Shown here piece after piece: positions 52,307 to 59,491 of a DNA stretch of 64,000 bases. The notes below the pieces were generated by a model, which saw only the letters and a program-made list of their open reading frames with translations, had not been told where the DNA came from and ran no database searches. Position 1 is the stretch's first letter. The number at the start of each line of letters is the position of its first letter. The position numbers were made by a program, and so were the translations under genes. This DNA comes from DATEFF01 sp964586395 (lineage in GTDB: Bacteria; Patescibacteriota; Saccharimonadia; Saccharimonadales; EFPC-124), in contig CAZPGP010000002.1 in assembly GCA_964586395.1 (NCBI GenBank), positions 1 through 64,000 of the forward strand, given 5' to 3'.

Positions 52307-52367
52307 GCCCGCCCGGCGAGTGTTTCTCTAGCCGGTTGTACGCGGCCAGATCGGCACGCGCACGGTG

Positions 52368-52970
52368 TCAGCTCGTGGGGTAGACGTAGCAGGGAGTGTC
52401 CGGGAAGCCGGGGCTGAGTCCGGAGACGTCCTTGCTGGTGACGGGAATGAGCTGGGGCATCGACTTGCCGCGGAGGTACTGGTTGATGCTCACCCAGTTC
52501 GCCTGAACGACGTCGATGGTCGTGGTGTTGAAGCAGATCGAGCCACGGCCGTTGGTGAACTCCTGGCTGATCGCGACGATGGTGCCATTGCTGGCGTCGA
52601 CGACCGGGTCGGTGAACCCGTTGTCCTCCGCCTGCGCGGTCTTGGGCTTGCCGAGGCCGAACACGACGTAGGGACCAGGGTTGGTCAGGCCGGCCTTCTT
52701 CTGCTCCTGATCGAGGAACTTGATGACGCCCTCGTCGGAGACCTTGATGATGGCCTTGTAACCCGTGCTGGTCAGAAGCTGGCCACCCTGGCTCGCCGCG
52801 GCCTTGTCCATCGTGGCCTGGTCGACCGGAGGGATCTCCGGCAGGTCAGTGGAGTTCAGACCGAACAGCGGCACCTTGGTCCAGATGCTGATCCCGACGA
52901 ACAGTGGGATCAGGGCATAGAGGCCCAGGCGGGCGAACAGCTTCAGGAGACGACCTCCCAATTTCTTCAT
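52368..52970 (-). CDS. C17: hypothetical membrane-anchored protein
   Basis: 200 residues: basic N-terminus, one membrane helix (about 14-31), then an exterior alpha/beta domain (PGPYVVFGLGKPKTAQ, GRGSICFNTTTIDVV) with two Cys (SICFN, TPCYVYP) that may pair. Not recognised. ATG 52970 with GAGGAAG upstream; the promoter on the minus strand is TTGACT (53046-53051), 17 nt, TATAAA (53023-53028). Divergent from C18. GC-rich. Confidence 0.7.
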   Translation of the reverse strand: MKKLGGRLLKLFARLGLYALIPLFVGISIWTKVPLFGLNSTDLPEIPPVDQATMDKAAASQGGQLLTSTGYKAIIKVSDEGVIKFLDQEQKKAGLTNPGPYVVFGLGKPKTAQAEDNGFTDPVVDASNGTIVAISQEFTNGRGSICFNTTTIDVVQANWVSINQYLRGKSMPQLIPVTSKDVSGLSPGFPDTPCYVYPTS

Positions 52971-53116
52971 GTACTTCCTCACTTCACGATCGGTCTTTCG
53001 CACCGGTGGAGCTGACTGTACATTTATACCACAAACATCTTAAATAGTCAATATATTAAGCCCTCACTTTCCCTAGCGAAAGCACTCCTTCGCACCTTCT
53101 TTGTAGCAAATTTACT

Positions 53117-53145
53117 TGACAAATCGATACTTGAATTACAAAATA
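53117..53145 (+). promoter_or_regulatory. C18 promoter
   Basis: TTGACA (53117-53122), 17-nt spacer, CAAAAT (53140-53145). The 14-mer TACTTGACAAATCG (53114-53127) recurs exactly in the C19 promoter. Confidence 0.55.
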
Positions 53146-53190
53146 TAGGACACGTTCCACTCAGGCACTTTTCGGCATCGGAGGACAACC

Positions 53191-53403
53191 GTGACACGCC
53201 CCTCGGCGAAGAATCCCAGCACGGGCAGGTTCTGGCTGCTCATGCTCGTCGGCGGAGCTCTCAGCCTCTTGGGCGTCTACTTGATGCTCCAGAGCTACAG
53301 CTCTCACCCCACCAAGTTCTACTTCGGAGTCGCGTTCGCGGTCATCGGCGTCATCGCCGGATTCGTCGGCGCATTCCGAGCCAACAACGCCAGACGCCGC
53401 TAG
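53191..53403 (+). CDS. C18: small two-TM protein
   Basis: 70 residues, two membrane helices (about 14-34 and 43-63) and an Arg-rich end (RANNARRR). Not recognised. GTG start with GGAGG upstream. Same size class and layout as C10 and C20, though sequences are too short to prove kinship. GC-rich. Confidence 0.65.
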   Translation: MTRPSAKNPSTGRFWLLMLVGGALSLLGVYLMLQSYSSHPTKFYFGVAFAVIGVIAGFVGAFRANNARRR

Positions 53404-53417
53404 GCACGGAACGGGGC

Positions 53418-53515
53418 AAAGCGACCTCCCCGTGGGTCATACCCACAAACCCTCGCGACACGACTTCGGTCGGACGTCGCGAGGGGGGTCGCTTTAACAT
53501 TGGATTTGAAATTAT
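53418..53515 (+). terminator. C18 nested hairpin plus junction decamer
   Basis: Outer arms AAAGCGACC/GGTCGCTTT (53418-53426 with 53487-53495), inner CCCTCGCGAC/GTCGCGAGGG (53450-53459 with 53476-53485) and GTGGGT/ACCCAC in the left arm. TTGAAATTAT follows at 53506-53515. Confidence 0.65.
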
Positions 53516-53586
53516 TATTTAGTCATAAGCATTGTGCTTTGACCCAACTATTGCTAGTATGTGGCCTGATAAGAGATAAATCTTAC

Positions 53587-53614
53587 TTGATAAGATAACA
53601 ATTGCGCTTATACT
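53587..53614 (+). promoter_or_regulatory. Promoter of the beta-helix gene
   Basis: TTGATA (53587-53592), 16-nt spacer, TATACT (53609-53614), leader about 20 nt with GGAGGG before the ATG. Confidence 0.6.
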
Positions 53615-53640
53615 TAAAAGTACACGGAGGGTAGTAAAAT

Positions 53641-55020
53641 ATGGCACGATTGCCGCAGCCAGGATCAGATAACGGTGTTTGGGGAAATATCCTCAACGAC
53701 TTTTTGAATGTCGAGCACAACACCGATGGGTCGCTGAAGCTCCGCACCGACGGTACGCTGAACGCCTATTACCAGAAGCCAGGCGGTGGCATTCCTAAAT
53801 CCGACTTCACTAGTAGTGTCCAGAATTCTCTTGACCCTGTTCTTAACGTAAAGAACTATGGCGCCGTCGGGGACGGGTCAAACGATGACACATCCTCTAT
53901 TCAGGCTGCAATCGACGCCCTGCCAAGTTCAGGCGGAACAGTTCTTATCCCCGCAGGAACCTATAAAGTCACCTCGACAATCACCATCGACAAAGATAAC
54001 ACCACGCTAAAAGGCGTTGGCGCCGCCTCAACTATCCAGGTTCCAAATACCGCCCTCGGCATCAACGTTATCCAGGTAGGTAACGGCGCAAGCACACGCG
54101 CGCACTGCTCCATCCGCGACCTTCGCATTAACGCGACGGCCCAAAAAACAGCCGGCGTTGGCATCCACCTTACCAAATGCTTCAAGATTTGGCTCCATAA
54201 CCTACTAATCGAAAAGCAGTACCGATCACTCCAATACAGCAACACGACCGAAGTTTGGCTGAATGCGACAGATGTACGTGACTCAAAAGAGCACGGTCTC
54301 CTGCTCAGCAATGACCTCATGAGCGGTTTTGACTGGTACATCACCGACTGCGTCTTCGACAACCCTGATGTTGTTAATATTGGCAGCGGCATTCACTGGG
54401 ATGGCGGCGAGACACTCGTCATTAGTGGCCTTGACCTCTTAAGATTCAATACTGGGTTCAACGTCGTGCCTGGCGCTGGGCGTGAATCACGCTTTGGCTT
54501 CTTCACCAACATGATTGTCGATACCTGTATCGATAACAACATTCACATCAGCAACAGCGGTAGCGGCAACACCGTTGGTCTCAACTTTACTAACTGTTGG
54601 TCTGGCACAGCCGGAAACTACGGCGTTCTCATTGATCGCCCAGGCGGCGGCATCGTCCAAGGCGTGCGCTGGTCAAATAGTAAGATCTTCCACAATGGTC
54701 TGGCGGGCCTCCGACTCGCTGGCGGCCAGGATGTCCATATCTCTGATTGCGATATTATCGGCAACTCACAAACCTCGTCAGCCTCTCGTCACGGTATCGA
54801 AGTCGGTGGTGGCGTAAGCGAATGGTCGGTCCGCGGATGCCGAATTGGTGGCGGCTATGGCCAGGGTAACACCCAAGGCTACGCTATCCATATCGACAAC
54901 GGCTCATCTGACCACTACATGATCATCGGCAACGATTGCCACGGCAACAACAACACGCCAAAAATCAACGACAACGGCACCGGCGTCAACAAAGTCGTCG
55001 ACAATAATCTCGAAACCTAA
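53641..55020 (+). CDS. Right-handed beta-helix protein, pectate-lyase-3/tail-spike-like
   Basis: 459 residues. The N-terminal segment (about 1-65, RLPQPGSDNGVWGNILNDFL) resembles the capsid- or cell-binding start of tail-fibre-like proteins; a pectate_lyase_3 beta-helix follows (NYGAVGDGSNDDTSSIQAAI at about 76-95, then repeated GxxxxxNC/DC turns to the end). Such folds bind or cleave polysaccharides. No signal peptide is visible, so how it reaches the surface is unclear. Native composition, between inserts C18 and C19. Confidence 0.85.
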   Translation: MARLPQPGSDNGVWGNILNDFLNVEHNTDGSLKLRTDGTLNAYYQKPGGGIPKSDFTSSVQNSLDPVLNVKNYGAVGDGSNDDTSSIQAAIDALPSSGGTVLIPAGTYKVTSTITIDKDNTTLKGVGAASTIQVPNTALGINVIQVGNGASTRAHCSIRDLRINATAQKTAGVGIHLTKCFKIWLHNLLIEKQYRSLQYSNTTEVWLNATDVRDSKEHGLLLSNDLMSGFDWYITDCVFDNPDVVNIGSGIHWDGGETLVISGLDLLRFNTGFNVVPGAGRESRFGFFTNMIVDTCIDNNIHISNSGSGNTVGLNFTNCWSGTAGNYGVLIDRPGGGIVQGVRWSNSKIFHNGLAGLRLAGGQDVHISDCDIIGNSQTSSASRHGIEVGGGVSEWSVRGCRIGGGYGQGNTQGYAIHIDNGSSDHYMIIGNDCHGNNNTPKINDNGTGVNKVVDNNLET

Positions 55021-55025
55021 GATAC

Positions 55026-55054
55026 TTGACAAATCGCTAATGTAATTCTAACAT
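55026..55054 (+). promoter_or_regulatory. C19 promoter
   Basis: TTGACA (55026-55031), 17-nt spacer, TAACAT (55049-55054); it begins 6 nt after the beta-helix gene. The 14-mer at 55023-55036 matches the C18 promoter exactly. Confidence 0.65.
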
Positions 55055-55100
55055 TAGTCTGCCTTTGTCAGTCCACCTTAACAACTAGGGAGGTCACTCT

Positions 55101-56816
55101 ATGGCCGACAATACTCGGCCACCTGCCCAACCTGGCAAGAGACGAGGAAAGCGGGCCCCGGGATCCGGTTGGTTTCCGGGTCGCAAAAAAGGGCCGTTCC
55201 TACCGAAGCTCCCTCGACACTCCGAGACCGCCGTAATGGCCAGGGTGAAACCCGGCGAATACACGCGGGGTCGTCACCTTGGGTGGCGATTCTTCGTTGC
55301 ATTCGTGTCTCGGTGGCGTTACGCCGTGTCCTTCTCGCTCGTGCTGGCTGTCTTGGCAGGACTTGTCGGTTTCGGCATGATCGCGCTGCGAGACGTCAAC
55401 ATCGACAAGGACAGGCCCCCGACGCAAGAAGCGCCCACGCTCGATGAACTCAACAAGTCCATCGCGCTGGGGCAGCGCTACGTGAAGGCACTGTACAAGC
55501 CCCTACCCGGGGAAATGGCAGTCCAGAGCGAAGCATCGGGAGTCCCGCTCAAAGTCCACTTCACCCGCGATGATACGTGGGCGCTGCTGGGCGAAGAGAA
55601 GGAAGCCTGTCCGAATGACGGGGAAGACTGTGAGCCCACAACGCTCATCGACCCCGTCAACACCGGCAACAACGACGAGCAGTACGACGTGACGTTCAGC
55701 AACAACCGGACGCGCGGTGCATTCCGCGCTACGGTCAACATCAATTGGGCCTTCAGGCCTGATCAGTTCCAGATCCGGCTGCTGCCGAAGAACGTGTCTG
55801 AGCCGGTGGAAATCTGGCTCGACGACAAGCAGCTCACCGACTTCTCCCCCACCAAAAGGGACGAGTCGACCAGCGCCCTCGACACGAGCCAGCAGGCTCA
55901 GATGCGCATGCTCCGGTTCACCATCCGGCATGCGACTCAAGAGGCGTACATGTACTGGTTGACGTACGGCGACGACCCCAAAAGGGCAGCCGCGTTGGCC
56001 AGCTTCCTGGAGCGCAACCGCTACACGCCCGGTTACGACATGCGGGCGCCGCTGTTCCAGGCGGGTGATCAGTCGGAAAGCTTGCCCTTCAACATGAGCA
56101 AGCTGCCCGATGAACTGCCGTTCGACGCCGGCGCGTACCCGGACTGCGACCACGTCGCTGAGTCCAGCGAGTTCGCATACGCCTACCGGAGCAAGGTGTG
56201 CCTCTTCAGGGACACCTACCTCAACGTCGGCGCACGCGACCCGTTCCTGCAAGCGTGGCAAGCGCTCACAACGCTGGAGAGAGAAAAGAACCCCAACCAC
56301 GAACTGCCCAACGGCGGCGAGTGGCTTCAGGGGGGCACTCCGGCGGAGATCGCGTACCACCTGCAAGGTCAGTGGAACCGTACCGGCTACGGAGTTCCAA
56401 AATGCACGCCCTTCTCGTGCAACGAGATGAGCGGCATCAGGACGTCCGTGTTCGGCGCGCTCCAAACCGACCTGGGGTATCGCTACGGCAACGCCAGTTC
56501 CAGGAAGTTCGCCGACGCTGCGGCTGCGATGATCGTCAAAGCTCAAGTCGGCACCGATGGCAAAGTCCGCATGGCGGATGGCACGTACTACCGACCAAGC
56601 CAGGTGGGCGCGTACCTCGCTGCCTGGGACACGGCCGACGCACGATTCGTCGTCCCGTCTGCACCGAAGTTGGTGGCGGGTATCGCATACTTCGTCACCG
56701 GCGAGGAGCCCATCCCCCCGGAGTACCTGGGGATCGTACCGAGCAACTCGGAGACGTCCTTCGACGCGCTGGGGTTCCTGCACAAGTACCGCTGCGAGAA
56801 GTACAAAGTCTGCTGA
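55101..56816 (+). CDS. C19: large hypothetical membrane-anchored protein
   Basis: 571 residues, by far the largest insert product. A basic, Pro-rich cytoplasmic tail (about 1-72), one membrane helix (about 75-95), then about 475 exterior residues: a beta-rich part (about 140-290) and a helical part with several Cys (CPNDGEDC, YPDCDHV, KCTPFSCNEMSG, YRCEKYKVC) likely paired. Not recognised. The C-terminal region has an enzyme- or lectin-like pattern but no motif I can name. GGGAGG upstream supports the ATG. GC-rich; faces pcrA. Confidence 0.75.
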   Translation: MADNTRPPAQPGKRRGKRAPGSGWFPGRKKGPFLPKLPRHSETAVMARVKPGEYTRGRHLGWRFFVAFVSRWRYAVSFSLVLAVLAGLVGFGMIALRDVNIDKDRPPTQEAPTLDELNKSIALGQRYVKALYKPLPGEMAVQSEASGVPLKVHFTRDDTWALLGEEKEACPNDGEDCEPTTLIDPVNTGNNDEQYDVTFSNNRTRGAFRATVNINWAFRPDQFQIRLLPKNVSEPVEIWLDDKQLTDFSPTKRDESTSALDTSQQAQMRMLRFTIRHATQEAYMYWLTYGDDPKRAAALASFLERNRYTPGYDMRAPLFQAGDQSESLPFNMSKLPDELPFDAGAYPDCDHVAESSEFAYAYRSKVCLFRDTYLNVGARDPFLQAWQALTTLEREKNPNHELPNGGEWLQGGTPAEIAYHLQGQWNRTGYGVPKCTPFSCNEMSGIRTSVFGALQTDLGYRYGNASSRKFADAAAAMIVKAQVGTDGKVRMADGTYYRPSQVGAYLAAWDTADARFVVPSAPKLVAGIAYFVTGEEPIPPEYLGIVPSNSETSFDALGFLHKYRCEKYKVC

Positions 56817-56838
56817 GCGGGTGGACGACAAAGGCAAA

Positions 56839-56907
56839 CGAAGTGGTGAGCGGCTCCGTCTTCACAGACGAGCCCTCGCCATTTCGTGAACACCCTACTG
56901 AACTTAT
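56839..56907 (+). terminator. C19 hairpin plus junction decamer
   Basis: Long imperfect hairpin (56839-56886; CGAAGTGG with CCATTTCG at the base, GGCTC and AGACG arms inside). Then CTGAACTTAT (56898-56907), whose TTA (56904-56906) is itself the stop codon of convergent pcrA. Confidence 0.55.
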
Positions 56908-59060
56908 ATTCTTTCGAGAGGCGCAAACTCAACGTTGAGCTTCTTGACGCCACGACCAGCAAAACTGATTGATACAGTTGAACCATCAATATCGACAATC
57001 TGCCCTTGCCCAAAGACCTTGTGGCGAACCATATCTCCAACTTCGAGCTCCATATCTTCTGGAACGTAACGGGGCTCACCTGTGTTGACCGGCGCAAACG
57101 GCTCAGGTGTGCTATTCATGCCATATCCGAATGCTGGCGCCGCCTGCTCGCGTGCGCTACCGTCAATCTCCGACAGGAAGCGTGATGGTGGATTGTACTG
57201 GACGCTTCCGTACAGCATGCGTCCCGAGGCGTGCGTCAAATATAACTCCTCGCGGGCGCGGGTCATGCCTACATAACAGAGGCGACGCTCTTCTTCCAAC
57301 TCGTCCTGATCAAAGAAAGCGCGACTGTGAGGGAAGATGCTCTCTTCGCATCCAATCATAAATACAACTGGGAATTCCAAGCCCTTTGCGGCGTGGAGCG
57401 TCATTAGCGTCACTGAATCCGCCGCATCGTCCACAGAATCAAGGTCAGATATCAGCGCAACTTCCTCCAGGAATCCTGCCAGACCTAATGCCTCGTATTC
57501 CTTCGCAACCGAAATAAGTTCGCGAACGTTCTGTTGGCGCTCTTCGGCTTGGAGACTGCCGTCGTCCAGGTGTTGCTCATATGCGGTGCGACGAATCACA
57601 ACGTCTATGAGCTCAGGCAAACCGATCTTCTCTACCTGGTTGCTCATGTCTTGCAGCAATACGCCCAGTACACCAAATGCTGCGCGGGCCTTTGGCGTCA
57701 GCGTCGTGCAAAGGTCGATCTGCAACATCGCATCGACTAGCGACAAACCACTCGTGGCCTGCCAGTCCAGGAATCGCTGCACGCTCACCGCGCCCAGCCC
57801 GCGAGCCGGCGTGTTCACAATCCGCAGAAAGCTTGCGCGGTCAGCAGGCTGGTACAGCAAGCGCAGATACGCTAGCAAGTCCTTGATCTCCTTGCGGTCA
57901 TAGAACCGCACGCCGCCCACAATGCGATACGGCACACCGTAGCGGATAAACGCCTCTTCCATCGCTCGCGACTGCGCGTTGGTGCGATATAGAATGGCGT
58001 ATTCACGATAACGACGAGCCTTCATGTCGACCGCCGTCTTGATACGACTCACGACAAATTCGCCTTCGTGCGCCTCACTCTGCACGCCGACGATCTGGAC
58101 TGGGCTGCCGTCGTTCGCCTTGGTCCACAGCTTCTTATCGGAGCGATTGGTGTTTTTGGTGATAACTTTGTGGGCTGCGTCCAAGATATTCTTGGTGCTA
58201 CGGTAGTTTTGCTCCAATTTGACGACCAGAGCGTTCGGATAGTCACGTTCAAAGTTCAGGATATTCTTGAAGTCGGCACCGCGCCAACTATAGATGCTCT
58301 GCCAGTCATCACCCACTACGCAGATGTTGTGGTCATCGTTCACGAGCATCTTCACGAGTTTGTACTGAGCTGCGTTGGTATCCTGATACTCGTCGATCAT
58401 GACGTAATGGAATTGACGTCGCCACTTGGCGCGAATTTCTGGAACGGTAGAAAGCATACGAACCGTCTCGCTAATAAGATCGTCGAAGTCTAATGCTGCG
58501 GCGTCCTTGCGAATACGCTCGTACACAGCGTAGACATCGGCCGCGACCTGTTGTTGCGGCATGCGGGCGACTTCTTTGTATGCGCTGGGCGTCATAAGTT
58601 CGTTCTTTGCTGCGCTGATCATGTGCGAGATAGCGTTGGGGCTGTGTTGTTTTTCGGCAATATGGAGCTCGCGCATAGCGGCTTTGACCGCAGCTTGGCG
58701 ATCGGATTCATCAAAGATGACGTAGTTTTTGGGCACGCCAATAGACTCACCGTCAAAACGCAGCAACCGTACACACATACTGTGGAACGTACCCATGAAA
58801 GGCATGAATCCGCGGTCGCTACCTTCGCGTCCGAGCAGCCGGCCCAGGCGTTCACGCATCTCCTTTGCCGCCTTATTGGTGAAAGTTACGGCCAGAATAT
58901 TCTCTGGTCGAGTATTCCTGTCAGCAATCAAATAAGCAATGCGGTGCGTCAAAGTCTTGGTCTTGCCAGAGCCAGCTCCAGCCAAAATCAGCACAGGGCC
59001 GTCGGTTCGTTCGGCAGCTTTGCGCTGCTCTTCATTTAGTTCACTCAGTAAATCAGTCAT
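56904..59060 (-). CDS. pcrA: ATP-dependent DNA helicase PcrA/UvrD
   Basis: 3'-5' superfamily 1 helicase in repair and in clearing replication obstacles. 718 residues: Walker A LAGAGSGKTKTLTHR (about 27), TFTNKAAKEMRERL, DEYQDTN (Walker B), VGDDWQSIYSWRGA, VTLMTLHAAKGLEFPVV and YVGMTRAREELYLTHA. A C-terminal tudor-like segment (VGDMVRHKVFGQGQIVDIDG) is as in PcrA. Its 3' end has been fused to the C19 junction. Confidence 0.96.
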   Translation of the reverse strand: MTDLLSELNEEQRKAAERTDGPVLILAGAGSGKTKTLTHRIAYLIADRNTRPENILAVTFTNKAAKEMRERLGRLLGREGSDRGFMPFMGTFHSMCVRLLRFDGESIGVPKNYVIFDESDRQAAVKAAMRELHIAEKQHSPNAISHMISAAKNELMTPSAYKEVARMPQQQVAADVYAVYERIRKDAAALDFDDLISETVRMLSTVPEIRAKWRRQFHYVMIDEYQDTNAAQYKLVKMLVNDDHNICVVGDDWQSIYSWRGADFKNILNFERDYPNALVVKLEQNYRSTKNILDAAHKVITKNTNRSDKKLWTKANDGSPVQIVGVQSEAHEGEFVVSRIKTAVDMKARRYREYAILYRTNAQSRAMEEAFIRYGVPYRIVGGVRFYDRKEIKDLLAYLRLLYQPADRASFLRIVNTPARGLGAVSVQRFLDWQATSGLSLVDAMLQIDLCTTLTPKARAAFGVLGVLLQDMSNQVEKIGLPELIDVVIRRTAYEQHLDDGSLQAEERQQNVRELISVAKEYEALGLAGFLEEVALISDLDSVDDAADSVTLMTLHAAKGLEFPVVFMIGCEESIFPHSRAFFDQDELEEERRLCYVGMTRAREELYLTHASGRMLYGSVQYNPPSRFLSEIDGSAREQAAPAFGYGMNSTPEPFAPVNTGEPRYVPEDMELEVGDMVRHKVFGQGQIVDIDGSTVSISFAGRGVKKLNVEFAPLERI

Positions 59061-59110
59061 CTTATCTATTTTAGCCTAAACTAGCCCTGATGAGGGTTGT
59101 AATTTATATA

Positions 59111-59139
59111 TTGCTAAAAGTGCATTAATATGATATAAG
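59111..59139 (+). promoter_or_regulatory. C20 promoter
   Basis: TTGCTA (59111-59116), 17-nt spacer, TATAAG (59134-59139), leader of about 28 nt. Confidence 0.55.
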
Positions 59140-59173
59140 TAATTAGTCAGTTTTCCTCCGATTGGAGTTTGCC

Positions 59174-59422
59174 ATGCGCAGAAGCCGTCAAGTCGGGACC
59201 ATGTTGATCGCAGCAGCAGTGCTCGTCATCGTGGGCCTGGACACCTACTTCGACTGGAAGTCCGGCGCGTTGAAGGAGCTCGCGGCCAAGTACCCGGCGC
59301 TCGTCCCCGACAACCCGTGGCTGGCCTGGGGGTACGCCGCTATCGCGGTCTCCCTGATCGGGCTCGCCATCTGGTGGCCGTACCGTCGGTTCACGCGGCG
59401 CAACCGCCGCAACAACCACTGA
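59174..59422 (+). CDS. C20: small two-TM protein
   Basis: 82 residues, two membrane helices (about 7-24 and 50-68) and an Arg/Asn-rich end (RRFTRRNRRNNH). Not recognised. ATG 59174 has GGAG 6 nt upstream; an in-frame TTG at 59162 is too close to the promoter to be favoured. Layout as in C10 and C18. GC-rich. Confidence 0.65.
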   Translation: MRRSRQVGTMLIAAAVLVIVGLDTYFDWKSGALKELAAKYPALVPDNPWLAWGYAAIAVSLIGLAIWWPYRRFTRRNRRNNH

Positions 59423-59438
59423 CGGGCAAGAAAGCGAC

Positions 59439-59491
59439 CGGAGGGCCTTGAGCCGCACTATGGCTCGGCCCTCCGCGAGCAACGAACTTAT
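59439..59491 (+). terminator. C20 hairpin plus junction decamer
   Basis: CGGAGGGCC/GGCCCTCCG (59439-59447 with 59467-59475) with inner GAGCC/GGCTC, then ACGAACTTAT (59482-59491) directly against the stop codon of the convergent gene at 59492. Confidence 0.65.

Noticed and set aside
55503..56837. A 444-codon open frame antisense to C19
   Set aside because: GC-rich genes leave long antisense frames. The sense frame has the SD, promoter, membrane helix and hairpin; the antisense one has none.
49..59491. Insert hairpins as integron attC sites
   Set aside because: No paired RYYYAAC/GTTRRRY boxes were found at the hairpin bases, inserts have their own promoters and face both ways, and no integron integrase is present.
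49..59491. GC-rich genes as contaminating contigs
   Set aside because: Only two scaffold joins exist; nearly all inserts lie inside gap-free sequence bounded by native genes, some sharing bases with native stop codons or promoters.
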